From Desulfobacterales bacterium (GTDB lineage Bacteria; Desulfobacterota; Desulfobacteria; Desulfobacterales; Desulfosalsimonadaceae), in assembly GCA_007135795.1 (NCBI GenBank), contig SLIE01000387.1, positions 1 through 5,966 on the forward strand: a stretch of 5,966 bases of DNA, written 5' to 3'. The notes under the pieces were generated by a model. It saw nothing but the letters and a program-made list of their open reading frames with translations. It ran no database searches and was not told the DNA's origin. Positions 1 through 4,634 of the stretch are shown in pieces (the stretch's first letter is position 1; each line of letters starts with the position of its first letter). The position numbers and the translations under genes are program-made.

Positions 1-42
1 CGCATCCAGCGCCTGGTTGGTCGTAATGGAAAAAAACGGCAT
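1..42 (-). CDS. N-terminus of a leftward gene, possibly tautomerase/MIF-like (partial)
   Basis: Fourteen codons are visible before the window ends; they read MPFFSITTNQALDA. The start is well supported, because an AGGAGG ribosome-binding site (minus strand, 47-53) sits five bases before the ATG at 40-42. A proline right after Met, followed by a short beta strand and a TTN turn, resembles the N-terminus of the tautomerase/MIF superfamily, where Pro2 becomes the catalytic N-terminal proline once Met is removed. The visible part is far too short to prove this. The gene lies about 105 bases downstream of the RelE-type toxin on the same strand. A TATAAT hexamer on the minus strand at 81-86 could serve it, but no good -35 accompanies it. 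The start is near certain; the family is a guess. Confidence 0.5.
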   Translation of the reverse strand, partial: MPFFSITTNQALDA

Positions 43-148
43 TTATTCCTCCTGTATCAATAAGTGTTCTCAAACCCGATATTATAAATAGCACCTTCTG
101 ACCATATCAGATCCAACTCTTCCTTTTGAAAAATAAGATTCAGTCGCT

Positions 149-406
149 TTAACAATAAACATCTTTTCGATGCCCCACCTTCACGACCCAAATGGTTAGT
201 TCCTCATCCTGAATGGAAAAAATAATACGATTTCGCCCCACCCGAAACCGATATCTTTCCTGACCGCTCAATTTTTTACTTCCAGGTTGGCGTGGATCCT
301 CGCCCAAAGATTCAATAGATGGAAGAATTTTGTTTAAATCTTTATCCGGAATTGCTTTTAAATCCTTCCAAACTGATTTTTTGAAAAATATTTTATATCC
401 GGCCAT
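149..406 (-). CDS. RelE/ParE-family toxin
   Basis: This 85-residue protein has the length and layout of RelE/ParE-type toxins. It has an N-terminal strand ([17 protein letters not shown]), two helices, the conserved [12 protein letters not shown] turn (about residues 37-48), then the strands [14 protein letters not shown] (52-65) and a C-terminal [11 protein letters not shown]. The basic RFRVGRNR strand and the KVGHRKDVY tail are typical of the RelE/StbE branch, whose members cut mRNA in the ribosomal A site. That activity is family knowledge and is not shown here. The start codon lies inside the end of the antitoxin gene (14-base overlap, different frame). It has no good ribosome-binding site of its own, which suggests translational coupling to the antitoxin. 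It appears intact. A ParE-like gyrase-poisoning role cannot be excluded. Confidence 0.87.
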   Translation of the reverse strand: MAGYKIFFKKSVWKDLKAIPDKDLNKILPSIESLGEDPRQPGSKKLSGQERYRFRVGRNRIIFSIQDEELTIWVVKVGHRKDVYC

Positions 407-626
407 CTTTTTTCAGCTTTTTGACCATCTGCTCATAGCTGATGAGAGGTTCATCAACCCTTTCATCAAAGGCGGCGAGATCCTCTGCGTCCTCAGCAAG
501 TGCTTCTTTAACGGCCTCATTAATTATTTCCGACATTGAGCGTGATGTTTCAAGTGCCTTCAGACGCAGCGCCTGATGGAGCGCAGGGTCCAGATATATA
601 GTCGATCGTTTTGATAATGTTGTCAT
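393..626 (-). CDS. Ribbon-helix-helix antitoxin of the RelE/ParE-type pair
   Basis: This 77-residue acidic protein is the first gene of the toxin-antitoxin operon. Residues 1-43 form a ribbon-helix-helix DNA-binding domain: the strand KRSTIYLDPALHQALR, then a helix, SRSMSEIINEAV and a second helix. The C-terminal part (about 44-77) is acidic and ends in [19 protein letters not shown], the kind of tail that wraps a RelE-fold toxin. By family analogy it neutralises the downstream toxin and represses its own promoter. The start at 624-626 is fixed by a GGAGG site (633-637) six bases upstream. The strong promoter at 651-679 lies directly before it. Its stop overlaps the toxin start by 14 bases. 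The pair looks complete and functional. Confidence 0.87.
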   Translation of the reverse strand: MTTLSKRSTIYLDPALHQALRLKALETSRSMSEIINEAVKEALAEDAEDLAAFDERVDEPLISYEQMVKKLKKDGRI

Positions 627-650
627 AATTTTCCTCCATGAATTTATAAC

Positions 651-679
651 ATCATAGCGTCACAACGTTTAAATGTCAA
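651..679 (-). promoter_or_regulatory. Sigma70-type promoter of the toxin-antitoxin operon
   Basis: On the minus strand a perfect -35 TTGACA (674-679) is followed by a 17-base spacer and TATGAT (651-656), five of six bases matching TATAAT. Transcription would start near 644, giving a leader of about 18 bases before the antitoxin ATG, with the GGAGG site inside it. The -10 region and start site are where an RHH antitoxin would be expected to bind for autoregulation, but no clear operator repeat could be picked out by eye. Confidence 0.75.
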
Positions 680-714
680 TAAGGGAACATGAAAGGCCCG
701 GAAGCGAACAATGA

Positions 715-882
715 TTGGATACCCTCATCAAGGAAACCAAACAGAATCCTTTTGGGGGCATGGGAATACTTGAACCATTAAAGCATGCACTATCAAGTTA
801 CTGGTCCAGGCGAATAACCGATGAACATCGGTTTATTTATAAAGTTACCGAAAACGCAATCCATATCGCGCAGTGCCACTGA
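715..882 (+). pseudogene. YoeB/Txe-family toxin, C-terminal remnant
   Basis: Read from 715, this frame gives about 55 residues that follow the C-terminal two thirds of YoeB closely. LIKETKQNPF is followed by GxxEPLKHALSSYWSRRI, TDEHRFIYKV, and an ending HIAQCH before the TGA at 880-882. The EPLKH, YWSRRI and EHR motifs are hallmarks of the family, an mRNA interferase related to RelE. The N-terminal 30 or so residues are missing: the frame is closed by a TGA at 712-714, and no start codon or ribosome-binding site fits. The usual C-terminal tyrosine residues after the last His are also absent. No YefM-type antitoxin is present upstream. The fragment lies on the opposite strand to the live toxin-antitoxin operon, directly behind its promoter, so it is presumably dead. 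Confidence 0.85.
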
Positions 883-883
883 C

Positions 884-1093
884 CCTTCAAGCACAAACAA
901 GCCTAAGATTTATTCATGGAAGGATGAAAAGGGGGTGCGCCATTTTTCAGATAGACCGTTTCGAGAACCACAGGAAATTTACCCCCGTCCTTTACTCGTA
1001 ATAAAGCTGAATAATGCAACTAATCATAAGCCTTTGGCACGATACCATATATTTCCTCTTTGGATTCATAGAAAGTATTGTATCTTGGCATAG
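884..1093 (+). pseudogene. DUF4124-domain fragment lacking its start
   Basis: In a second plus frame, beginning right after the YoeB remnant stops, the codons at 905-970 read KIYSWKDEKGVRHFSDRPF. This fits the DUF4124 signature (Y-x-W-x-D-x-x-G-x-x-x-F/Y-S-D-x-P). DUF4124 usually sits just after a signal peptide in exported proteins of proteobacteria, and its function is unknown. Here no signal peptide precedes it: the open frame runs back only into the YoeB remnant in a different frame (nominal ATG at 821). After about position 1000 the translation loses any recognisable character, up to the TAG at 1091-1093. It is best read as a broken gene fused end to end with the toxin remnant. The domain match is fairly clear; expression is doubtful. 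Confidence 0.6.
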
Positions 1094-1365
1094 CATTTAT
1101 CTCGAATTTTGCTGGTATAACGATTAAGGTCACTTGTGCCGTCAAGAATCCTGCCGCGTAACGCCGCCGAAAAATTCTGGACACTACCGATCCTTAGTGC
1201 CCTGATTATCTTCTTATGGAATACTCTGAAGAAGAATTTTGAAAAAGGTTTCCGTCGCCTTCGAAATACCGCACTATGTTGCGGCGCTCCGAGGGGCTAT
1301 GCCAGGATAGGGCGGTGAATGAAAAATTGTTGAAATACCGAGGGAAGCAGGAGCGGATGCGGTTA
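1094..1365. other. Gap with no supportable gene
   Basis: Between the DUF4124 fragment and the stop of the HAD phosphatase both strands hold only short open stretches. The plus-strand frame at 1136-1318 (GTG start) and the minus frame covering roughly 1075-1290 have no recognisable motif, no convincing ribosome-binding site and no relation to a neighbour. The region may be decayed coding sequence, but nothing is identifiable. No terminator-like hairpin was seen after the phosphatase stop. Confidence 0.5.
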
Positions 1366-1932
1366 TCACGCGTCCTTCAAAATGAGCTCAACGGCTTCCC
1401 GGATCCCATTGACAACAACGGTATCGTCGTCAAGTTCATCCCGGTGCTTGATCCCATGGCCGGATAGAAGGTATATCGCGTTTGCGTTCACGTTTTTTCC
1501 GAACTCGGCATCATGGGGATGATCGCCAATCACATAGGACCGTTTCAAATCGATCTGGTGGTCTCTTTCGGCCTTTCGCAGAAAGTAAGGCTTGGGTTTG
1601 ATGCAGCGGCAATTGTCGATTCTTGCATGGGGGCAGACGTATGTGTTGACAATCCGAATGCCGAACTCAGCCAGATGCCCCACAACATAGGTATTGACGC
1701 GCTCGACATCCTCGATGGATATAACCCCTTTGGCCACGCCTGACTGATTGGTGACCAGAAAGAGTTCAAATTTCTCTTGCAGTCGCTGCAAAGAGGGGAC
1801 CGTGTCATCATAAAAAACGACTTGCGATGGATGGGACAGGTCCCCGCGATCCTCAATTATGGTACCGTCGCGATCCAGGAACACTGCCCGGCGGAATCTG
1901 TTTTTATTGTTCTTCATGCTGCACGCTAACAT
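1366..1932 (-). CDS. HAD-IIIA phosphatase (GmhB / HisB-N type)
   Basis: This 188-residue protein carries all HAD motifs. Motif I is FLDRDGT (nucleophile Asp20, acid/base Asp22), motif II is VTNQSG (60-65), Lys112 falls in CIKPKP, and motif IV is VIGDHPHDA (Asp137, Asp141). A zinc site is formed by Cys100, His102, Cys108 and Cys110 (CPHARIDNCRC). Such enzymes remove phosphate from heptose 1,7-bisphosphate (GmhB, LPS heptose synthesis) or histidinol phosphate (HisB N-domain). The five-residue gap between His102 and Cys108 resembles HisB-N more than the long loop of E. coli GmhB. Ile111 replaces the usual Arg of the CRKP segment. No heptose or histidine genes are nearby, so the substrate is open. 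Two starts are possible, ATG at 1932 or at 1917; neither has a clear ribosome-binding site, and the second gives an N-terminus nearer the family norm. Confidence 0.85.
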   Translation of the reverse strand: MLACSMKNNKNRFRRAVFLDRDGTIIEDRGDLSHPSQVVFYDDTVPSLQRLQEKFELFLVTNQSGVAKGVISIEDVERVNTYVVGHLAEFGIRIVNTYVCPHARIDNCRCIKPKPYFLRKAERDHQIDLKRSYVIGDHPHDAEFGKNVNANAIYLLSGHGIKHRDELDDDTVVVNGIREAVELILKDA

Positions 1933-2129
1933 TTATAGAATAATGCACCGTGGGCACAAAGAGCGTGCCTTGCGGTTGCTTTTTGATTATGCGGATATTT
2001 TTAATCGATTCACAGCATTTTGTCCAATGCCGCATCAAAACGTGTGGTTGTATTTTTAAAATAGCGATTATGCGCGTGCTGCCGATCAGTAAGATAAATT
2101 TGAGTTCATATCATAGAGTACTTCGTAAT

Positions 2130-2158
2130 TTAATGTATACATCATGCATATACATTAA
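2130..2158. promoter_or_regulatory. Perfect 10-bp inverted repeat, candidate operator
   Basis: TTAATGTATA (2130-2139) and TATACATTAA (2149-2158) are exact reverse complements separated by nine bases, which themselves contain ATGCA. The arms are AT-rich and followed by no T-run, so a terminator is unlikely. The repeat covers the -10 of the leftward promoter described next, the usual position of a repressor operator. No regulator gene is recognised in the window. Confidence 0.55.
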
Positions 2159-2174
2159 GTCGCTATTCTGTCAA
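2147..2174 (-). promoter_or_regulatory. Candidate sigma70 promoter reading toward the HAD phosphatase
   Basis: On the minus strand a perfect TTGACA (2169-2174) is followed by 16 bases and TATATG (2147-2152), four of six bases of the -10 consensus. It begins two bases after the end of the attC-like site and overlaps the inverted repeat. If used, it would give a leader of roughly 200 bases before the phosphatase start, which otherwise has no visible promoter. Confidence 0.45.
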
Positions 2175-2175
2175 T

Positions 2176-2259
2176 GCCCAACTACCCGCTGGGCAGCGTA
2201 ACCGCGCGGCTTTGAAGCGTCAGCAGAAAAGCCTGTCCGAGTGGACGCTATGGTTAGGC
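2176..2259 (-). repeat. attC-like integron recombination site (84 bp)
   Basis: Read on the minus strand the site begins with GCCTAAC (2253-2259, the RYYYAAC box) and ends with GTTGGGC (2176-2182, the GTTRRRY box). These outer heptamers pair apart from one G-T wobble. Inside them, CCGCTGGGCAG (2186-2196) pairs with the complement of CCACTCGGACAG through Watson-Crick and G-T pairs with one extra unpaired base. This resembles the inner L boxes of attC with an extrahelical base, although the two arms are offset by about five bases. The length lies in the normal attC range. It sits directly after the stop of the VOC gene, where a cassette attC belongs. Confidence 0.55.
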
Positions 2260-2700
2260 GTTCATTCATGAAGCCACGGCGCATAACTCAGACCAACCAA
2301 TACCCCCTCAGGGCTCATGAACCTCGCGACTGTCTGTCCCCACGGTTCTGTCAGGGCTTCGTGGATGAACTCCTGTCCCTTCTCTTTCATTTCTTGTACT
2401 GCCGCTTCCACAGCAGCGGCATCCGCCAACTCGAACTCAATTGTCGCTGAGGGCTCAGGAACACTCTCAGGCCATTCATCCTGCCCAAAACAGGACTGGG
2501 CTGCCATTGAAAGAGGCCATACACCGAAATGATTCACTCCAGGGAATTTATCCATGAAACGATAATCGTCCATCTTCTCCAGCGGCAGGCCCAATGCATC
2601 CTGGTACAAGGACGCACTCGCCATCGGGTCTTTGGTTATTGAAGCAAAACCGGCGATGCATTTGATTTCCATTCGCTCCTCCATGGCTGATAACGCCTAA
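2182..2700 (-). mobile_element. Possible single-gene integron cassette carrying the VOC gene
   Basis: On the minus strand the unit starts at a G/TTAGGC boundary (GTTAGGC at 2695-2701), holds one gene, and ends in the attC-like site whose last heptamer GTTGGGC supplies the second G/TT boundary. The sequence AACGCCTAAC at the upstream border and its inverted counterpart after the gene match the ends expected for a cassette of about 520 bp. No integrase gene is in the window, and no further attC-like site was found within 150 bases on the other side of 2701. It may therefore be a solitary cassette inserted at an attI or a secondary site. Confidence 0.5.
2262..2672 (-). CDS. VOC-superfamily (glyoxalase-fold) protein
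   Basis: This 136-residue protein is predicted to adopt the paired beta-alpha-beta-beta-beta modules of the vicinal oxygen chelate superfamily. The first half includes the helix ASLYQDALGLPLEKM and the strand NHFGVWPLSM. The second includes ATIEFELAD, the helix AAVEAAVQEMKEKGQEF, and a C-terminal MSPEGVLVGLSYAP. Members include glyoxalases, dioxygenases and drug-binding proteins. The usual metal ligands are weak here: the N-terminal strand (CIAGFASITKDP) has no His, and the final motif reads VGLSY where a metal-binding Glu is common. It may therefore be a binding protein or lack the standard metal site. The start at 2672 is chosen because GGAGGAG precedes it by a few bases; the upstream ATG at 2684 overlaps that site. 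It is the only gene of the cassette-like unit. Confidence 0.83.
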   Translation of the reverse strand: MEIKCIAGFASITKDPMASASLYQDALGLPLEKMDDYRFMDKFPGVNHFGVWPLSMAAQSCFGQDEWPESVPEPSATIEFELADAAAVEAAVQEMKEKGQEFIHEALTEPWGQTVARFMSPEGVLVGLSYAPWLHE

Positions 2701-2701
2701 C

Positions 2702-2723
2702 AATAAATTATACAGTGCTGTTT
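2702..2723. repeat. 22-bp repeat, copy 1 (next to the cassette border)
   Basis: This stretch matches 4454-4475 at 20 of 22 positions in the same orientation, differing only at 2705 and 2717. On the minus strand it contains TATAAT (2707-2712) and ends the short ORF at 2708-2842. It abuts the GCCTAAC cassette boundary at 2695-2701. Confidence 0.7.
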
Positions 2724-2939
2724 AGTTCCCGGATAATACGTTCAAATTCAATATTAACCAAAGAAATCCGCATGGCTTTGGCGTTTGACGCCAGGGCACG
2801 GCTGCGAAGATCAGCAGGAGTTATCGCCCCGATCGGCGGCATTGCCTATCAAACGGTGAACGGGTTGGAGAACAAGAACTTGGAGGATAACAAGCACGCG
2901 CTTGTTGTCTTTCTGATATGCGACATTCACCGCCATCAT
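2708..2939 (-). pseudogene. Small frameshifted ORF remnant, unidentified
   Basis: Two short minus-strand frames overlap at 2811-2842. The upstream one (2811-2939) starts MMAVNVAYQKDNKRVLVILQ and has 42 codons; the downstream one (2708-2842) has 44 codons and ends FERIIRELNSTV. One frameshift in the overlap would join them into a protein of about 75 residues, and neither half has a good ribosome-binding site. The segment ITPADLRSRALASNAKAMR followed by FERIIREL faintly recalls the C-terminal helices of the diol dehydratase small subunit (ITPExLRxQAxxAxxAGR, NFERAAEL). The match is too weak to name it. The remnant lies between the YjbQ gene and the VOC cassette, and its last codons fall within the 22-bp repeat. 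Confidence 0.35.
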
Positions 2940-2958
2940 AAAGCCGGATACAGTCCTT

Positions 2959-3378
2959 TCATGATCCGATAATGGTCACATCAATCCGGCGGGTCCTGGG
3001 CGTTATGTCGTGGTTGATCACAACCACCTGCTGCCATGTGCCAAGACTCAATCTGCCACTGCGCACCGCCACTACCACTGATGGTCCCACCAGTGCCGCC
3101 TGGACATGGCTGTGGCCGTTGCCGTCGGCCCAGGCCTGCTCATGCGCATAATCCCGTTCCGGCGGGGCCAGTTCATTAACAGCCCTGGTCAAATCCGCAA
3201 CCACGCCCGGCTCATATTCAATACAGGTTAAAGATCCTGTAGAACCGACGCAGGTGGCATGCATAGATCCGGTCCTTACCCCAGAGTCCCTGACCGTCGT
3301 TTCCAACTCAGCGGTAATATCGACAATATCAACGCCCTTGTCTGCCGGCACCTCGATTTCTCTGTCAAAGCATATCAT
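2959..3378 (-). CDS. YjbQ/UPF0047 family protein
   Basis: This protein of about 139 residues is complete for the YjbQ/UPF0047 family. Conserved blocks, numbered from the alternative TTG start, are MHATCVGSTGSLTCIEYEPG (41-60), YAHEQAW-x-DGNGHSH (79-93), and GRLSLGTWQQ (110-119) followed by a strand ending RRIDVTIIG. The HxH of the DGNGHSH block and the GTWQQ turn line the putative active site. Family members have been reported to complement thiamine-phosphate synthase mutants weakly, but their true role is unsettled. The CVGSTGSLT block replaces the TTAAVTINE-like form of the E. coli protein. A GGGAGG site lies ten bases before the ATG at 3378; a TTG at 3384, four bases from the same site and in frame, would add two residues. 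It stands alone, with no thiamine gene beside it. Confidence 0.88.
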   Translation of the reverse strand: MICFDREIEVPADKGVDIVDITAELETTVRDSGVRTGSMHATCVGSTGSLTCIEYEPGVVADLTRAVNELAPPERDYAHEQAWADGNGHSHVQAALVGPSVVVAVRSGRLSLGTWQQVVVINHDITPRTRRIDVTIIGS

Positions 3379-3384
3379 ATCCAA

Positions 3385-3653
3385 AATTCCTCCCGGAATT
3401 TTTCAATTTCTGAGTTTTTTCTGGCATCTATTGCATCAGGGCCTGCCAACTGATGGCAGAAAATCGGTCTTCACACAGCGGATGTCATTACTCCCTGATC
3501 AGAAGGATCGGCGGGAGATTCCGTCGGTTTCGATTATCTGGTTATTATTCATAACGCCCCCTACTTCACCGCCCCACGACTGCTCACCTGCAGGTCTGAA
3601 GGGTAGCGCAACGCCGGTCAGAGCGCACCAAAGGTTAGCAATTGGTATTTCTA
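3385..3653. other. Gap with decayed leader ORF and a small hairpin
   Basis: Between YjbQ and the flavoprotein no intact gene is visible. The minus strand holds an open frame from about 3680 to the stop at 3499, whose last 17 codons look like a twin-arginine leader (listed separately). A perfect 6-bp stem with a 5-base loop (CTGCCA 3443-3448, TGGCAG 3454-3459) is present but has no T-run on either side, so it is not an evident terminator. Confidence 0.4.
3499..3552 (-). pseudogene. Cut-off twin-arginine leader-like ORF
   Basis: The ATG at 3550-3552, preceded by a G-run (minus strand AGGGGGCGTT), opens MNNNQIIETDGISRRSF and stops at 3499-3501. A polar N-region followed by S-R-R-x-F is the start of a Tat export signal (consensus S/T-R-R-x-F-L-K). 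Translation ends exactly where the hydrophobic stretch should begin. It is either the stump of a lost exported redox enzyme or a chance resemblance. The same frame stays open upstream to about 3680, so the ATG is not certain to be a real start. Confidence 0.3.
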
Positions 3654-4295
3654 TCAAGATAATGACTTTACCAGATTCTCACCTAATAGAAATGCTTTTT
3701 CCATTGATTCGGTATCCTCTTTAACTTTTCCCTTATCGAAAATTCTATATATTGCTTGCTCTCCAATTACTTGATATCCAAGCGCTTCAATTGGGACTCT
3801 CATAGCTTCAAGGGTAAATCCCATATCCTTCTTATTGCTTTGTTCGCATACTGCGACCAATACCGCTTTTCGGTCTTGATCGGCCAGTTGGCTTGACCAG
3901 GCCCTGGGACGCGTATTTTCAAAATTGTAAAAGCAGTAGAGACGGTCAATGAAAGCTTTCATCCATGAGGTAATATTATAGTTGTGAGTTGGAGAAACAA
4001 GGACAAGACCTTTCGAAGTAATGATCTGATTGTAGGTAAGTGACATTCCATCATTCAGACCAGTACAGATTTTATCCTTTCTGCACTTCTCGCAACCAAT
4101 GCAACCCTGGAACTGAATATCTCTCAATTGAATAAAGCTGCTTTCGACGCTTTTCATGCGCACGCCTTTGAGAACCTGCTTCAATAAAACATCTGAATTT
4201 CCATTTTTTCTGGGACTACCCGCAACGCCCAAAACTTTATTCCCGGGAATTAAGTTTTCAGTATTTGCTTTAATTGTTGAACTCAGCATTTTCAT
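3654..4295 (-). CDS. Iron-sulfur flavoprotein (NADPH-dependent FMN reductase family)
   Basis: From the ATG at 4295 this 213-residue protein has a flavodoxin-like fold. A phosphate-binding loop VAGSPRKNGNS (24-34) holds FMN. A cysteine cluster C65-x2-C68-x2-C71-x5-C77 (CIGCEKCRKDKIC) matches the compact 4Fe-4S motif of archaeal and anaerobe iron-sulfur flavoproteins. SPTHNYNITSWMKAFIDRL is the usual second FMN-contact segment. Such proteins shuttle electrons and may reduce oxygen or peroxide in anaerobes; the natural partner is not evident here. The start is chosen because AAAGGAC lies five bases upstream of 4295; an in-frame ATG at 4328 has no such site. Even so, about 18 residues precede the first beta strand, longer than usual. 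A promoter at 4374-4403 points at it. It appears intact and monocistronic. Confidence 0.88.
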   Translation of the reverse strand: MKMLSSTIKANTENLIPGNKVLGVAGSPRKNGNSDVLLKQVLKGVRMKSVESSFIQLRDIQFQGCIGCEKCRKDKICTGLNDGMSLTYNQIITSKGLVLVSPTHNYNITSWMKAFIDRLYCFYNFENTRPRAWSSQLADQDRKAVLVAVCEQSNKKDMGFTLEAMRVPIEALGYQVIGEQAIYRIFDKGKVKEDTESMEKAFLLGENLVKSLS

Positions 4296-4373
4296 GATTT
4301 GTCCTTTGGTTGCTAAAAGCCATCTCAAAAAAAGATCACGCCCGCTGGCAAGGCATGAGGCGATGAAGAGCGG

Positions 4374-4403
4374 ATTATATATGTATTATCTGTGCCTTTT
4401 GAA
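4374..4403 (-). promoter_or_regulatory. Candidate promoter of the iron-sulfur flavoprotein gene
   Basis: On the minus strand TTCAAA (4398-4403) is followed by 18 bases and a perfect TATAAT (4374-4379). Transcription would start near 4367, giving a leader of about 70 bases to the ATG at 4295. The leader contains a run of seven T residues near 4326 but no strong stem before it. Confidence 0.5.
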
Positions 4404-4453
4404 GCGCCTCACCACGTCCCAGAGAAGTTATAATATTTTGAAATACTTGTAAT

Positions 4454-4475
4454 AATTAATTATACAGTACTGTTT
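4454..4475. repeat. 22-bp repeat, copy 2 (at the IS21-like end)
   Basis: This stretch matches 2702-2723 at 20 of 22 positions. It covers ACAGTACTGT and runs five bases into the IS21-like terminus, which begins TGTTTGCG at 4471. On the minus strand it carries a TATAAT hexamer, as in copy 1. Confidence 0.7.
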
Positions 4476-4560
4476 GCGTATTCCGGTGAAGTCGGCCACC
4501 TGTTCCGGACGAAGGCAGCCACCTGTTCCGATCCATGTCGGCCACTTTTTTCGGATAGCA
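4471..4560. mobile_element. Solo terminal end of an IS21-family insertion sequence
   Basis: The sequence begins with TGTTTGCGTATTCCGGTGAA, of the kind seen at the tips of many IS21-family elements (TG at the tip, then GCGTATTCCGGTGAA). Behind it lie three internal repeats of the GGCCACCTGTTCCGG type. Such multiple terminal repeats, which bind the transposase, are characteristic of IS21. No istA or istB coding sequence follows: the alpha/beta hydrolase begins within 165 bases and no second end is present. The insertion sequence is therefore reduced to one end, with its inner edge somewhere between 4560 and about 4625. Confidence 0.7.
4494..4555. repeat. Three 16-bp direct repeats at 23-bp spacing
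   Basis: GGCCACCTGTTCCGGA (4494-4509), AGCCACCTGTTCCGAT (4517-4532) and GGCCACTTTTTTCGGA (4540-4555) repeat with an exact 23-base period, about two helical turns. They are interpreted as transposase-binding repeats of the IS21-type end. Confidence 0.8.
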
Positions 4561-4574
4561 CCGGGGAATTTCAT

Positions 4575-4592
4575 GGGGGTACCGGAACCCCC
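4575..4592. terminator. G/C hairpin beyond the hydrolase stop, possible weak terminator
   Basis: GGGGGT (4575-4580) and ACCCCC (4587-4592) form a perfect 6-bp stem around ACCGGA. It lies about 45 bases downstream of the hydrolase stop on the minus strand. No T-run follows the stem directly, though a run of A and G follows near 4546-4551, so intrinsic termination is doubtful. It may instead belong to the inner part of the IS relic. Confidence 0.25.
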
Positions 4593-4634
4593 GGGGCTTT
4601 GAAATGGTTCCAGCGGGCCAGGGGGCACGTCTTT

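Noticed and set aside
1136..1467. Two short plus-strand ORFs (1136-1318 and 1276-1467) in the gap before the phosphatase
   Set aside because: No motif or ribosome-binding site; the second runs antisense into the phosphatase.
1921..1968. GCACGCT / AGCGTGC inverted repeat before the phosphatase as a translational switch
   Set aside because: Seven-base arms 34 bases apart with no ribosome-binding site shown to be masked; likely chance.
2715..2972. Plus-strand ORF of 85 codons
   Set aside because: It is antisense to the small remnant and the end of YjbQ, and its composition looks non-coding.
3254..3724. Plus-strand ORF of 156 codons spanning the end of the flavoprotein and the start of YjbQ
   Set aside because: It runs antisense across parts of two well-supported genes and has no recognisable domain or ribosome-binding site.
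4322..4350. Run of seven T on the minus strand as an attenuator or terminator in the flavoprotein leader
   Set aside because: The only stem before it has about three base pairs, too weak to call.
4465..4474. ACAGTACTGT as a LexA (SOS) box
   Set aside because: A LexA box needs CTGT before ACAG with eight bases between; here the order is reversed and the halves are adjacent.
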